This document shows, piece after piece, positions 52,387 through 62,120 of a DNA stretch of 64,000 nt; position 1 is the first letter of the stretch, and each line of letters starts with the position of its first letter. The stretch lies in NCBI GenBank assembly GCA_001281695.1, contig LJIE01000001.1, positions 2,556,586-2,620,585 of the forward strand, given 5' to 3'. The DNA is from a bacterium 336/3. Its GTDB lineage: Bacteria; Bacteroidota; Bacteroidia; Cytophagales; Thermonemataceae. The notes under the pieces are model-generated. The model was not told the origin of the DNA. It ran no database searches and was given only the letters and a program-made list of their open reading frames with translations. The translations under genes and the position numbers were made by a program.

Positions 52387-54082
52387 AATTATCCCTTCTT
52401 CTATCTCCCCAAATAAAAACACTCTTAAAGGGATACTGATAGAAGGAAGCTCTGTAAAATATTGGCTTTCAGAAATACAAAGAATGCAAATATCCTTGTT
52501 TTTCTCGGAAGTATATGCCATACCAAACCAAACACCTAATAGCATTTGGGGATGTTTTGTAGTTTCGGAAATGCCTTTTCATAATGTAGATTTAGAGAAA
52601 AACATCTATTGTCAATTAATAGGAAATGTTTTGTTCATTCCAGAAAAGACATCTGTTTTTCCAAAAATATCTGATAATGAACTACAAAGCCTCTTTTTTT
52701 CTAGAAAACATATTTTACATCCTGCTTTTGGGTTAGTAGAGTTATCTGAGCCTATTCTCTGGGAGAAGATTATTCAAGAACCTATTCATAATTTAATCAA
52801 TATTTTGAAGCCTGTTTCTTCAGTCTTCATTCCATCAAAAATAAAGAGCTTTAGAATTAAACCTTTGGACATAGAAGAGTCTCTCCTTTTAATTGAAGAA
52901 AACACTTTTCCTAAGAAAGACTTCACTCAAAAACCTTTAAACAAACAGGAGAAAATAAAATTAAATTTTTATAAAAGATTTTTTGGTGAAAACTTATCCG
53001 AACCCCATAAAAAGAAAAGCTTACATACATTTTTAGATAAGATATTTAAGAAATTCTCTAAAAAATCAGAAAATTTCTTAAATCATTGGCAAAAGGATTA
53101 TGAACAATTGAACCAAAGAAATCAGTCAGCACTTAAGCAATTACTAGATTTATTGGATAAGAACCCCTTAGAAGCTCTAAAATACGCTATACCTATTGAT
53201 AATAAAGGTATTCAGCGAGGAGAAACATTATCATCAAACAATTGGGTGCTTCGAAAAATATGGGATAATTTTTCTATAAATCAATCTAATTCTTCTAATT
53301 CATCAAAAAAAGTTGGTTTGGAACAAGAAGACTTTTTTGAATTAGAAAACAGATATAAAAAAACTGCTGAAGAGTTCATTAACAAAAAAGAGTTTCAGAA
53401 AGCTGCTTTTATCTATATGAAGCTTTTAAAGGATTACTCATTGGCTGCAAAAGCTCTTGAAGATGGATACTTGTATCAGGATGCTGCATCTGTTTATTTG
53501 AAACACTTACAAAATAAATCCAAAGCAGCAGAATGTTATGAGAAAGGCAATATGACTTTAGAAGCTATTGAACTCTATAAAGAATTGATTATGAATGAAA
53601 AAGTGGGAGATTTATATATAAAACTGAATCAAAAAGATGAAGCATTTGTATATTATCAAAAAGTAATTGATGAATATGTTGCTAATAATCAATATGTAAA
53701 AGCTTCTTTAATTTATAAAGACAAAATGTATCTACCTTTAAACGGACAAAATATTTTATTAGAGGGCTGGAAACAAGATCAAGATGCCTATAATTGCCTC
53801 AATAACTATTTTGCCAATATTACTGATTCTGATAAATTAGCAAAAGAAATACAATTTATCTATAAAAATGAAGTTCGTGATACTCATCAATCAACTTTTT
53901 TAGAGATACTTAAACACGAATACAAAAAAGGAGTTGTAAAACAAGTCACTCGTGAAATAGCTTATGAAATTATTGCAGATTTAATTCTTACAAATCGTAA
54001 TTATATTCAAGAACTTATTACTTTCAATAAAGAAGATGAAATACTCATAAAGGATACTATTCGTTTTAAAAAGAAAAAATAA
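52376..54082 (+). CDS. bpX-type N-terminal domain with TPR-like tail
   Basis: A 568-aa protein, last gene of the operon; start at the ATG 52376, overlapping the vWA stop by 11 bases. Residues about 1-180 form a beta-rich domain (KIIPSSISPNKNTLKGILIEGSSVKYWLSEI, CFVVSEMPFHNVDLEKNIYC, HPAFGLVELSEPILWEKIIQEP). A charged linker, KSLHTFLDKIFKKFSKK, leads to a helical region that is clearly TPR/SEL1-like (YKKTAEEFINKKEFQKAAFIYMKLLKDYSLAAKALEDGYLYQDAASVYLKHLQNKSKAAECYEKGNMTLEAIELYKELI). The repeats probably bind partner or target proteins. No enzymatic domain is visible, so the effector of the system is not obvious. Confidence 0.78.
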   Translation: MELKIIPSSISPNKNTLKGILIEGSSVKYWLSEIQRMQISLFFSEVYAIPNQTPNSIWGCFVVSEMPFHNVDLEKNIYCQLIGNVLFIPEKTSVFPKISDNELQSLFFSRKHILHPAFGLVELSEPILWEKIIQEPIHNLINILKPVSSVFIPSKIKSFRIKPLDIEESLLLIEENTFPKKDFTQKPLNKQEKIKLNFYKRFFGENLSEPHKKKSLHTFLDKIFKKFSKKSENFLNHWQKDYEQLNQRNQSALKQLLDLLDKNPLEALKYAIPIDNKGIQRGETLSSNNWVLRKIWDNFSINQSNSSNSSKKVGLEQEDFFELENRYKKTAEEFINKKEFQKAAFIYMKLLKDYSLAAKALEDGYLYQDAASVYLKHLQNKSKAAECYEKGNMTLEAIELYKELIMNEKVGDLYIKLNQKDEAFVYYQKVIDEYVANNQYVKASLIYKDKMYLPLNGQNILLEGWKQDQDAYNCLNNYFANITDSDKLAKEIQFIYKNEVRDTHQSTFLEILKHEYKKGVVKQVTREIAYEIIADLILTNRNYIQELITFNKEDEILIKDTIRFKKKK

Positions 54083-54113
54083 AAAAGGGCAGGTTTTAAG
54101 TCTGCCCTTTTTT
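54081..54113. terminator. Bidirectional terminator after the bpX operon and pckA
   Basis: AAAAAAGGGCAG (54081-54092) against CTGCCCTTTTTT (54102-54113), a 12-bp stem. It lies within the last bases of the operon and ends 4 bases from the pckA stop (54117). Confidence 0.88.
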
Positions 54114-54116
54114 ATT

Positions 54117-55733
54117 TTAATTTATTTGTGAAGCTACTTTGGGAGCACCCGCTAGAATTTCTTCGTTTGCAAAATCTGCATATTTTTGGAAGTTTTTCAC
54201 AAATGCCTGAGCAAGTTCGTTTGCCTTCAAATCATATTGTGTTTTGTCAGTCCAAGTATCACGAGGATTCAAAACTTCAGAAGGAACATCTGGGCATGTC
54301 TGAGGTACAGCCACACCAAATACTGGATGATTTATAAAAGTAACATTATCCAATTTACCTTCCATAGCTGCTGTAAGCATAGCTCTTGTATAACGCAATT
54401 TCATACGAGAACCCACACCGTAAGGTCCACCTGTCCAACCTGTGTTAATCAACCACACATTTACCTTATTTTCAGTCATTTTTTTGCCTAAAAGTTCAGC
54501 ATATTTGGTTGGGTGCAAAGGTAAGAAAGCAGCTCCGAAACAAGCAGAAAAAGTAGTCTGAGGCTCTGTTACACCCATTTCTGTACCTGCAACTTTAGCA
54601 GTATAGCCAGAAATAAAGTGATACATTGCTTGTCCTGTGTTGAGTTTAGAAATAGGAGGAAGTACACCAAAAGCATCTGCTGTCAAGAAGAAAATATTCT
54701 TAGGAGTACCAGCCATAGAAGGCTCTACTGCATTGGCTATAAAATTGATAGGATAACCTACACGAGTATTTTCTGTTACAGAGGTATTTGTGTAGTCAGG
54801 GGTACGAGTATCAGCAATAAAACGAGTATTTTCTAATACTGAACCAAATTTAATTGCATCCCAGATTTCAGGCTCACTTTCATGAGTAATATTGATTACT
54901 TTTGCATAACAACCACCTTCAAAATTGAAAACGCCTTTGTCTGTCCAGCCATGTTCATCATCTCCAATCAAGCCTCTGTTAGCATCAGCAGAAAGGGTTG
55001 TTTTACCTGTACCAGAAAGACCAAAGAACACAGCTACATCACCTTCTTTGCCTACGTTGGCAGAGCAGTGCATAGAAAGTGTATTTTTTTCATGAGGTAA
55101 AATATAGTTTAATACTGTAAATATACCTTTTTTCATTTCACCAGCATAACCTGTACCACCAATCAAAATCATTTTTTTCGTGAAATTGATAACTGCAAAG
55201 TTTGCTTGACGAGTTCCATCTACAGCAGGGTCTGCTTGAAATTCAGGAATATTAATAATTGTGAAATTTGGAACAAAACTTGAAAGTTCTTCTTGTTTAG
55301 GTCTTAAAAACAAGTTGTTACAGAACATATTATGCCAAGCCTGTGTATTTACTACACGCAGTTTTAATTGATAGTCAGGGTCTGCTCCTGCATAAGCATC
55401 ACGTACATAAACTGTTTTATCAGCAAGGAAAGCCACCATTTTAGCATGTAAAGCATCAAATTTAGCAGGCTCAAAAGGCTGGTTTATATCTCCCCACCAT
55501 ACAGAATCTTTTGTTTTTTCATCTAATACAGTGAATTTATCTTTGGGCGAACGACCTGTGAATTTTCCAGTATCACACATCAAAGCCCCTGTATCAGTTA
55601 GCACTCCTTCTTTATTAGCAAGAGCATGTTCTACAAGCTCCGCAGGTGAAAGATTCCAGTATGCTTTTGTTACTTTCTGAATACCAAGTGCTTCCAAGCC
55701 ACTTACCAAAGATTTCTTACCAATTTCTTGCAT
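54117..55733 (-). CDS. pckA: Phosphoenolpyruvate carboxykinase (ATP)
   Basis: A complete 538-aa gluconeogenic enzyme that converts oxaloacetate and ATP to phosphoenolpyruvate. Motifs: LMCDTGKFTGRSPKDKF, RVVNTQAWHNMFCNNLFLRP, kinase-1a G238-L-S-G-T-G-K-T245 in FFGLSGTGKTTLSADANRG, GDDEHGW, FEGGCYAKVI, and TGWTGGPYGVGSRMKLRYTRAM. The CDS is monocistronic and is convergent with the bpX operon. Confidence 0.98.
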   Translation of the reverse strand: MQEIGKKSLVSGLEALGIQKVTKAYWNLSPAELVEHALANKEGVLTDTGALMCDTGKFTGRSPKDKFTVLDEKTKDSVWWGDINQPFEPAKFDALHAKMVAFLADKTVYVRDAYAGADPDYQLKLRVVNTQAWHNMFCNNLFLRPKQEELSSFVPNFTIINIPEFQADPAVDGTRQANFAVINFTKKMILIGGTGYAGEMKKGIFTVLNYILPHEKNTLSMHCSANVGKEGDVAVFFGLSGTGKTTLSADANRGLIGDDEHGWTDKGVFNFEGGCYAKVINITHESEPEIWDAIKFGSVLENTRFIADTRTPDYTNTSVTENTRVGYPINFIANAVEPSMAGTPKNIFFLTADAFGVLPPISKLNTGQAMYHFISGYTAKVAGTEMGVTEPQTTFSACFGAAFLPLHPTKYAELLGKKMTENKVNVWLINTGWTGGPYGVGSRMKLRYTRAMLTAAMEGKLDNVTFINHPVFGVAVPQTCPDVPSEVLNPRDTWTDKTQYDLKANELAQAFVKNFQKYADFANEEILAGAPKVASQIN

Positions 55734-55861
55734 ATATTTTGTGTATAGAATTTATTAAAAAATAATAAAATTTCGGCAAATGTACGATATTTTTATTTTT
55801 TTTGCTATAAAAATTAAAATATTCTTAGAAAAATATTGGACTTTGGGTTATATACTTTCCA

Positions 55862-55892
55862 ACAAAAAACCTCCTAATGACTTAAGAGGTTT
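55862..55892 (-). terminator. Intrinsic terminator of cysS
   Basis: Minus strand: AAACCTC (55892-55886), 12-base loop, GAGGTTT (55873-55867), then TTTGTTGG. It lies 33 bases beyond the cysS stop. Confidence 0.8.
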
Positions 55893-55925
55893 ATTTGTTT
55901 TATATTTCAATATGAATTTAACTAT

Positions 55926-57455
55926 TTACTCTTCTGTATATGCCCAATCTACACCAAATTTGGTATCTTTGAGTGTAATACCAACTTTCTTGAAGTCAGC
56001 ACGAATGGCATCTACTTTGTCATATTGTTTGTTGGCTTTAGCTTCCTGATAATTTTTAAGTAAACTAGCAGAAAGCTCATCAAAAGCATGAGGCTTATCT
56101 TCTTGGATTCCTAATATTTCTTCAAAAAACAAGATAAATTTATTTTTAAGTGTTTCAAAAGCCTCTTTTGAAATCGTACTTATTTTATCTGGATTGTTTT
56201 GGAAAGTATTGATTTTCTTGGTGATATTGAAAAGCTGAGAAAGAGCAAGAGATGTATTCAAATCATCATCTAAGGCATCATATACTTTTTCAAAATCAGA
56301 ATATATTTCTTCTTCAAGCTTTTTATCATGTTTTTCAGCAACAAACTCTGTGTATTCCATTTTTTTCAAGCCTTTGAGAGCATTGATAAATTTGAAATAG
56401 TTTTTCTGGGTATCTTTTAAGGCTTTATCTGAAAAATCTATGGTACTACGATATTGTACTTGCAAAATAAACAGACGAATAATCATAGGGCTGTATGTTT
56501 GAGAAAGAATAGGGTTTTCTCCTTCAAACAAATCTTTATTATCTCCATCAAATAAATCGCCTAGATTTATCACATTGCCCAATGATTTACTCATTTTTTG
56601 CCCATTTACTGTAACCATGTTGTTGTGCATCCAGTAGCGAACAGGTTGTTTACCTTGATTGGCAGCTTTGGCTTGAGCTATTTCGCATTCGTGGTGTGGG
56701 AAAGACAAGTCCATTCCACCACCATGTATATCAAAGGTTTCCCCTAAATATTTGGTACTCATAGCAGTACATTCAATATGCCAACCAGGGAATCCCTCGC
56801 CCCAAGGTGAATTCCAACGCATAATATGTTCAGGTTGAGCTTTTTTCCAAAGTGCAAAATCTGCTGAGTTTTTCTTTTCGTCTTGCCCTTCAAGCGTTCT
56901 ACGCTCTTCACCTGCCCCTGCTATCAACTCTTCTATCACTCTTCCCGAAAGTTCTCCATAAGTATATTTCTGATGGTAAGCATTCACATCAAAATATATA
57001 GAGCCATTCACTTCATAAGCCAACCCTGCTTCCAATATTCTTTTGGTTATTTCAATTTGCTCAACAATATGCCCAGTAGCTGTAGGTTCTACATCTGGAC
57101 GCATTACACCCAGTCTACCTATCACATCATGGTAACGAATTGTATAACGCTGAACAATTTCCATAGGCTCGAGTTGTTCGAGTTTGGCTTGTTTGGTGAT
57201 ACGGTCTTCTCCCTCATTGGTATCGCCCAAAAGGTGTCCAACATCTGTAATATTTCTTACAAAACGAACTTTGTAGCCTTTATGCTTGAGGTATCTTCTT
57301 AAAACATCAAAAATTACGGCAGGTCTGCCATTTCCTATATGAGCATCGCCATATACAGTAGGTCCACATAAATAAATACCTACAAAAGGAGGATTAAGAG
57401 GTTCAAATATTTCTTTTTTACGTGTAAGAGTGTTATAAATGATAAGCGGATTCAA
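55926..57455 (-). CDS. cysS: Cysteinyl-tRNA synthetase
   Basis: A 509-aa class I synthetase that charges tRNA(Cys). HIGH variant H39-I-G-N42 ([17 protein letters not shown]) with the zinc ligand C30, [38 protein letters not shown], and [10 protein letters not shown] for the KMSKS loop. The DALR-like anticodon-binding tail ends in [16 protein letters not shown]. The zinc Cys/His residues of the active site are present. Its own terminator lies 33 bases after the stop. Confidence 0.98.
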   Translation of the reverse strand: MNPLIIYNTLTRKKEIFEPLNPPFVGIYLCGPTVYGDAHIGNGRPAVIFDVLRRYLKHKGYKVRFVRNITDVGHLLGDTNEGEDRITKQAKLEQLEPMEIVQRYTIRYHDVIGRLGVMRPDVEPTATGHIVEQIEITKRILEAGLAYEVNGSIYFDVNAYHQKYTYGELSGRVIEELIAGAGEERRTLEGQDEKKNSADFALWKKAQPEHIMRWNSPWGEGFPGWHIECTAMSTKYLGETFDIHGGGMDLSFPHHECEIAQAKAANQGKQPVRYWMHNNMVTVNGQKMSKSLGNVINLGDLFDGDNKDLFEGENPILSQTYSPMIIRLFILQVQYRSTIDFSDKALKDTQKNYFKFINALKGLKKMEYTEFVAEKHDKKLEEEIYSDFEKVYDALDDDLNTSLALSQLFNITKKINTFQNNPDKISTISKEAFETLKNKFILFFEEILGIQEDKPHAFDELSASLLKNYQEAKANKQYDKVDAIRADFKKVGITLKDTKFGVDWAYTEE

Positions 57456-57479
57456 GGTAATGATGAGTTATAAGTTATA

Positions 57480-57517
57480 AAAATATATTGTACATTGATA
57501 CATCTTCATTGTACAAT
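57480..57517 (-). terminator. Weak hairpin after the rhomboid gene
   Basis: Minus strand: ATTGTACA (57517-57510), 15-base loop, TGTACAAT (57494-57487), then ATATTTTT. It begins 4 bases past the rhomboid stop and precedes cysS. Confidence 0.5.
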
Positions 57518-57520
57518 GTT

Positions 57521-58456
57521 TTAATCTTCTCTACTTGCATTGAATAGTTTTTGTTTTTCTTCTTTGGTAAGACTATCGTAACCTTTTTCAGAAATTTTAT
57601 CCAAAATCTTATCCAACTCTTCTTGTGAGGGAACTGTACCAGAAGCTATAGTTTGTTCGGGTTTTCCTTGTTTGGCTTGAGTAGCACCCTTGGTTACTTT
57701 TGCTTTTTCTTTGATGTAGGTAACTTTCATTTTAGGTTTTGGTTGGAATAAACCTGCCCACCATTCCAAAAACTGATTGATATATTTACCCAAGTCTCTT
57801 CCCTTTCTAAGTTGAATGATAAACAAATAGCCCAGTAAAGCTCCTCCTAAATGGGCTGCATTGCCACCTGGATTACGATTTGCTAATTCTAAAAATGAAA
57901 GTAAAACAAAAAACCAAGCAATATATTTCAGTCGTACAGGAAATATTCCAAATATAGAAACTATCATATTAGGGGCTAAAGTTGCTGCTGCAACAATAAG
58001 TGCATATACCCCACCTGACGCTCCTACTAAAGGAGCACCTTTATATATCAGAAGGCTGGGGACAAAGTTATAAATACCCATGAAAAATAACCCTCCAACT
58101 ACAACACCCAACAAATAAATAGATAAAACTCTTCTACTTCCTACAAAATCTTGTACCAAACGCCCCATAAAATACAAATTGAGCATATTGAACAAAATAT
58201 GAAAAATATCATTCAAGCTATGGGCAAAACCATAAGTTACAAGTGTCCAAGGTCTTGTAATAAATTTTATAGGGTTTGAGCTAAGCATAATCCAATCCAT
58301 TATATCAATAATAATAGACTGTTTACCTGCAAACCAAAGAATTACATTTACAATTGCCAGAAATAAAAATACCACTACATTGATGACAATGAGTTTCATT
58401 AAACCATTGTTTCGTTGACGAAAGGCATCTTTCAATTCAGAAAAAACATCTGTCAT
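57521..58456 (-). CDS. Rhomboid family intramembrane serine protease
   Basis: A 311-aa polytopic protease with six or more membrane helices. The catalytic pair is S147 (LVGASGGVYALIVA) and H202 (NAAHLGGALLGYL). TYGFAHSLNDIFHILFNMLNLYFMGRLVQDFVGSRR is the L1/TM2 region with the oxyanion His. A soluble C-terminal tail (about 235-311, rich in Lys/Glu, ELDKILDKISEKGYDSLTKEEKQKLFN) is typical of the Bacteroidota members. Its start is 2 bases after the stop of a second rhomboid, so both are one unit. Confidence 0.93.
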   Translation of the reverse strand: MTDVFSELKDAFRQRNNGLMKLIVINVVVFLFLAIVNVILWFAGKQSIIIDIMDWIMLSSNPIKFITRPWTLVTYGFAHSLNDIFHILFNMLNLYFMGRLVQDFVGSRRVLSIYLLGVVVGGLFFMGIYNFVPSLLIYKGAPLVGASGGVYALIVAAATLAPNMIVSIFGIFPVRLKYIAWFFVLLSFLELANRNPGGNAAHLGGALLGYLFIIQLRKGRDLGKYINQFLEWWAGLFQPKPKMKVTYIKEKAKVTKGATQAKQGKPEQTIASGTVPSQEELDKILDKISEKGYDSLTKEEKQKLFNASRED

Positions 58457-58458
58457 AA

Positions 58459-59049
58459 TTAATATCTTTTAGGAATTCTCCAAATCAATTTTATCATAAT
58501 AAATCCAAACAACATTCCTGCCAAATGAGCTCCATGAGCAACATTATCCCCAGGTAAATTTTGCATCAAAAATCCCACCTCAAAAACAATATACAACAAA
58601 ACCATGTATTTGGCTTTCAAGCTAATAGGAGGAAATAACATTTGCAAAGGCATATTTGGGAATATCAAAGCAAAACTTGTTACAATACCAAAAATAGCCC
58701 CCGATGCTCCTACCATAGCTCCTATATTCTCATAATTTGCTATTAAAGATAGCACTCCTGAACCCAATCCACACATCAAATATAACAATAAAAAGCGATT
58801 TTGCCCCAATACTTGTTCTAAAATACTTCCAAAAAATAGAAGCCCCAACATATTACTAAAAATATGCATCCAATTAGCGTGCAAAAACATATATGTGAGC
58901 AACTGATAAGGTTGAAATGGATCTTCTGGTGGATTATTAATATAACATAATGCAAATGCCTCTGCATATTTAGGATACATTAATCTAAGTATAAACGCAA
59001 TTACATTTAAAATCAATAATATTCGTACTGTGGGTGTAAGGTTAATCAT
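58459..59049 (-). CDS. Rhomboid family intramembrane serine protease (short form)
   Basis: A 196-aa minimal rhomboid: LLTYMFLHANWMHIFSNMLGLLFFGSILEQVLGQNRF (H of the oxyanion region, N of TM2), S116 in VGASGAIFGIVTSF and H175 in HGAHLAGMLFGFI. Six membrane helices fit the length. It directly precedes the longer paralogue by 2 bases on the same strand. Such pairs cleave membrane protein segments; substrates are unknown. Confidence 0.93.
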   Translation of the reverse strand: MINLTPTVRILLILNVIAFILRLMYPKYAEAFALCYINNPPEDPFQPYQLLTYMFLHANWMHIFSNMLGLLFFGSILEQVLGQNRFLLLYLMCGLGSGVLSLIANYENIGAMVGASGAIFGIVTSFALIFPNMPLQMLFPPISLKAKYMVLLYIVFEVGFLMQNLPGDNVAHGAHLAGMLFGFIMIKLIWRIPKRY

Positions 59050-59081
59050 GTATAAAAAACAAAATAGTTATGAATTATGGA

Positions 59082-59624
59082 TTAAATAGGGAATTCCCAT
59101 TCATTAAAACAACTGATAAAAATTTTTGCAATATTTTTGGCATCATCAATACCTCTGTGATGCGTTCCTTCCATCGTTAAACCTTCCATCTTAAGAGCTG
59201 TGGGCATTCCCACACCTTTAATTCCTTTTATGTCAGCATATTGATGTTTAAGACTGATATGGTTTTTGAGCCAACGAGTGTCTAAATTATGCAAATTGCA
59301 ATCATTTTTAAACTGCGTTTTATCATAAAAACCCCAAGAACAAAGAATATAATCATCATTAAAGCTCTTTATCCAATCTTGAAATTCTTTGAGAGCCTTT
59401 GGAAACAAAGGGGCATCATCTACCATTTTTTGTGAAATAGTAGTAAGTTTTTTACAAAAATTCGAAAGCTCGGGATGTACAGAAGGTTTTACAAACAGAG
59501 TAATTTCATCAATAACATCTAAATCATCATCTATACAAACAGCACCTATCTCTATAATTTCATTGGGTTGTACGTTCTTTTCCTCCCAACATGTTGCTTC
59601 TAAATCTAAAATAATATATTTCAT
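59082..59624 (-). CDS. 3'-5' exonuclease (DEDDh, ERI-1-like)
   Basis: A 180-aa nuclease. DEDDh motifs: D7/E9 in ILDLEATCWEE, the central Asp in the LCSWGFYDKTQFKNDC segment, and the C-terminal HRGIDDAKNIAKIF with the catalytic His and last Asp. TCWEEKNVQPNEIIEIGAV is the signature of the ERI-1/KapD branch, which trims RNA or structured DNA 3' ends. No other nucleic acid gene is adjacent. Confidence 0.9.
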   Translation of the reverse strand: MKYIILDLEATCWEEKNVQPNEIIEIGAVCIDDDLDVIDEITLFVKPSVHPELSNFCKKLTTISQKMVDDAPLFPKALKEFQDWIKSFNDDYILCSWGFYDKTQFKNDCNLHNLDTRWLKNHISLKHQYADIKGIKGVGMPTALKMEGLTMEGTHHRGIDDAKNIAKIFISCFNEWEFPI

Positions 59625-59667
59625 AGTTTTTATTCAATACTCTTATTATAACAGTAAGTTTTTGTTT

Positions 59668-60909
59668 TTAGTTTTTGTTTCTTCGATAAAATAAAGTAGA
59701 ACAATTATTCTCTGAAAGCACTTTTTGAGCTACTTGTTCTACTTGTTCTACATTTACAGAAAGTATCTGATTTTCAACGTCATTTATCATATCTGTATTG
59801 CCAAGCATAGTAAAATAGCACAAATTCATGGCTCTATTTAAAACTTCCATTTCTGAAAATAAGTATGTAGAAAGAGCTTTATTTTTCACTTTTTCCAACT
59901 CTTTACTTTCAATACCTTCTTGCAAAAGTTTTTTGATTTCATTTTCAAGGGCTATATGTGCCTCTTCAATACTAACATGCTGATTAACATTGCCTTGCAC
60001 TACCAGCAAACCATCATCTACTGAATCTGTAATGTAAGCATTGATACTATTGAACAATTGAAGTTCTCTGACTAATTTTTCGTTTAAACGAGAAGATTTG
60101 CCTCTACCAAGTACATCGCTAAGCAAATCGGTAGCGAAAAAATCGGAATGAACACGAGATGGCATTTTATAAGCCTTATAAATGGCATCCAAAGGTACAT
60201 CTGCGTAAGTTTCTGTAAATCTTGCTTTTTCTTGCGTTGGTTCTTTGGGCAAATTGCGTTTGTATGGCTCTCCAGCAGGTATTGGCTCAAACCATTTTTC
60301 ACAAAGCCTTTTTACTTCTTCTACTGTTACATTGCCCGCTACACATAAATAAGCATTATTTGGAATATAAAATTTATAGAAAAAACTCTTTACATCATCC
60401 ATGGTAGCCTGCTCTATGTGGCTGATTTCCTTACCAATCGTAGCCCAACGATATGGATGAACCTCATACGCCAAAGGACGTAATTTGAGCCAAGCATCTC
60501 CATAAGGCTGATTGAGATAGCGTTGTTTAAACTCCTCTATCACTACACTTCTTTGAACTTCAAGAACTTGTGGGTCAAAAGAAAGTGAAAGCATTCTATC
60601 TGACTCAAGCCAAAAAGCCGTTTCTAAATTGGCTGAGGGCAAGGTTATATAATAATTGGTGATGTCGTTGCTTGTGAAGGCATTATTTTCACCACCTACC
60701 ATTTGTAAAGGAGTATCATAAGAAGGTATATTTTTAGAGCCTCCAAACATCAGATGTTCAAAAAGGTGAGCAAAACCTGTTTTATGTTCACTTTCGTCTT
60801 TAGCACCTACATTGTAAAGTAGGTTAAAAGCTACAGTAGGTATACTTGTATCTTGATGTACAAGCACTTCTAAGCCATTTTTAAGTGTAAATTTTTCGTA
60901 TGAAACCAT
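59668..60909 (-). CDS. M16 family zinc peptidase
   Basis: A 413-aa peptidase with the inverted zinc motif H48-L-F-E51-H52 (TGFAHLFEHLMFGGS) and the downstream Glu of EDxxR type in EVQRSVVIEEFKQRYLN. The first half carries the active M16 domain, and the second half the inactive M16_C domain (ELERGKSSRLNEKLVREL-like: LGRGKSSRLNEKL). No signal peptide is visible, so it may be cytoplasmic or processed differently. It cleaves small peptides or transit peptides in the family; the substrate is unknown. Confidence 0.92.
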   Translation of the reverse strand: MVSYEKFTLKNGLEVLVHQDTSIPTVAFNLLYNVGAKDESEHKTGFAHLFEHLMFGGSKNIPSYDTPLQMVGGENNAFTSNDITNYYITLPSANLETAFWLESDRMLSLSFDPQVLEVQRSVVIEEFKQRYLNQPYGDAWLKLRPLAYEVHPYRWATIGKEISHIEQATMDDVKSFFYKFYIPNNAYLCVAGNVTVEEVKRLCEKWFEPIPAGEPYKRNLPKEPTQEKARFTETYADVPLDAIYKAYKMPSRVHSDFFATDLLSDVLGRGKSSRLNEKLVRELQLFNSINAYITDSVDDGLLVVQGNVNQHVSIEEAHIALENEIKKLLQEGIESKELEKVKNKALSTYLFSEMEVLNRAMNLCYFTMLGNTDMINDVENQILSVNVEQVEQVAQKVLSENNCSTLFYRRNKN

Positions 60910-60979
60910 GAAGGTATATTCAATTAGAAAGATACGGGCATATAGCCCGTATCAAGTACAAATTATATGATATATTTGT

Positions 60980-61960
60980 TTATTTTTTTAGACCTAATTC
61001 TATCAAACGTTCATTTAAAAATTCTCCCGCATTCATATCAGAATATAATTTTGGATGGTCTTCATCAATACAAGCTTCTAAGCAAGTCAAATCCATTTCG
61101 GAACGAGGGTGCATAAAGAACGGAATAGAATAACGAGAAGTATTCATTTTCTCTCTTGGAGGGTTTACCACTCTATGAATCGTCGATTTAAGTTTGTTGT
61201 TGGTAAGTCTATCAAGCATGTCTCCCACATTTACTACAATTTGGTCAGGAAGAGCCGTAATAGGAATCCATTTCCCATCTCTACGCAATACTTGTAAACC
61301 TTCAGCACTTGCTCCCATGAGTAAGGTAATGAGGTTAATATCTCCATGAGCAGCAGCTCTTACAGCATCAGCAGGTACTGAATCTGGGTCTTCGATAGGG
61401 AAATAATGCAAAGCTCTCAGAATGCTGTTTCCGTAAGCTATCTTGTCATCAAAATAATGTTCATCTAAATTCAAATACAAAGCAATGGCTTGTAACATGA
61501 GTTTTCCTGTATTTTCAAGGATTTTATAAGCCTCTAAGGTATAGCTTTTAAAGTCTGCCACTTCCTGAGGGAATACATTTTCAGGATATTCTTGTTTTAC
61601 AGGGTCAGAAGAAGGAATATTTGCTATTTCTTGACCAACATGATAAAACTCTTTCAAATCGCCTACATTTCTGCCTTTGGCATGTTCTTTATTTTTACCT
61701 GTATAGCCTCTTTGTCCTGCCAAACCTGCAATTTCATAACGAGTTTTCACTTCATCGGGCAGTTTGAAGAAAGTCATGACATTTTCGTATAATTTAGCTG
61801 TCAGTTCATCATTTAAACCATGATTTTTGATAGCTACAAAACCAATATTATTATAGGCTTCACCTAATTTTTCTACAAAAGTCTTCTTTTTTACAGGATC
61901 TCCAGAAATAAAATCTGCTAAATCCAAAGAAGGTACGGTATCAAATAAAATTTCTTGCAT
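60980..61960 (-). CDS. Isopenicillin N synthase family 2OG-Fe(II) oxygenase
   Basis: A 326-aa non-heme iron oxygenase. The iron triad is H205-x-D207 (AHGDINLITLL) and H262 (STIHRVVNPP), with the R-x-S of 2-oxoglutarate binding in SRYSIPFFM. An N-terminal DIOX_N-like domain (IGFVAIKNHGL, FFKLPDEVK, RGYTGKNKEHAKG, DLKEFYHVG) is present. The reaction is unknown; bacterial relatives act on amino acids or hormones. No biosynthetic neighbour is visible, so the substrate cannot be inferred. Confidence 0.92.
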   Translation of the reverse strand: MQEILFDTVPSLDLADFISGDPVKKKTFVEKLGEAYNNIGFVAIKNHGLNDELTAKLYENVMTFFKLPDEVKTRYEIAGLAGQRGYTGKNKEHAKGRNVGDLKEFYHVGQEIANIPSSDPVKQEYPENVFPQEVADFKSYTLEAYKILENTGKLMLQAIALYLNLDEHYFDDKIAYGNSILRALHYFPIEDPDSVPADAVRAAAHGDINLITLLMGASAEGLQVLRRDGKWIPITALPDQIVVNVGDMLDRLTNNKLKSTIHRVVNPPREKMNTSRYSIPFFMHPRSEMDLTCLEACIDEDHPKLYSDMNAGEFLNERLIELGLKK

Positions 61961-62086
61961 ACAACAATTGAGTATTTAGTTTTTAATGAGTTTTTAGGCT
62001 CTAAATATACAATAAAAAACACATTTGGCAAATTTAGAGACAAAGGTTTCCAAAAAAAATGCATTCTTTTATTTGATTATCAAAGT

Positions 62087-62116
62087 TTTGTTTCACCTAA
62101 AATATCTATATTTTTG
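62087..62116 (+). promoter_or_regulatory. Promoter of the PP2C-like gene
   Basis: TTTG (62087-62090), 18 bases, TATTTTTG (62109-62116), a full match to TTTG-N19-TAnnTTTG. The next ATG, at 62121, is only 5 bases further, so transcription would start at or just before the start codon. Confidence 0.6.
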
Positions 62117-62120
62117 TAAA

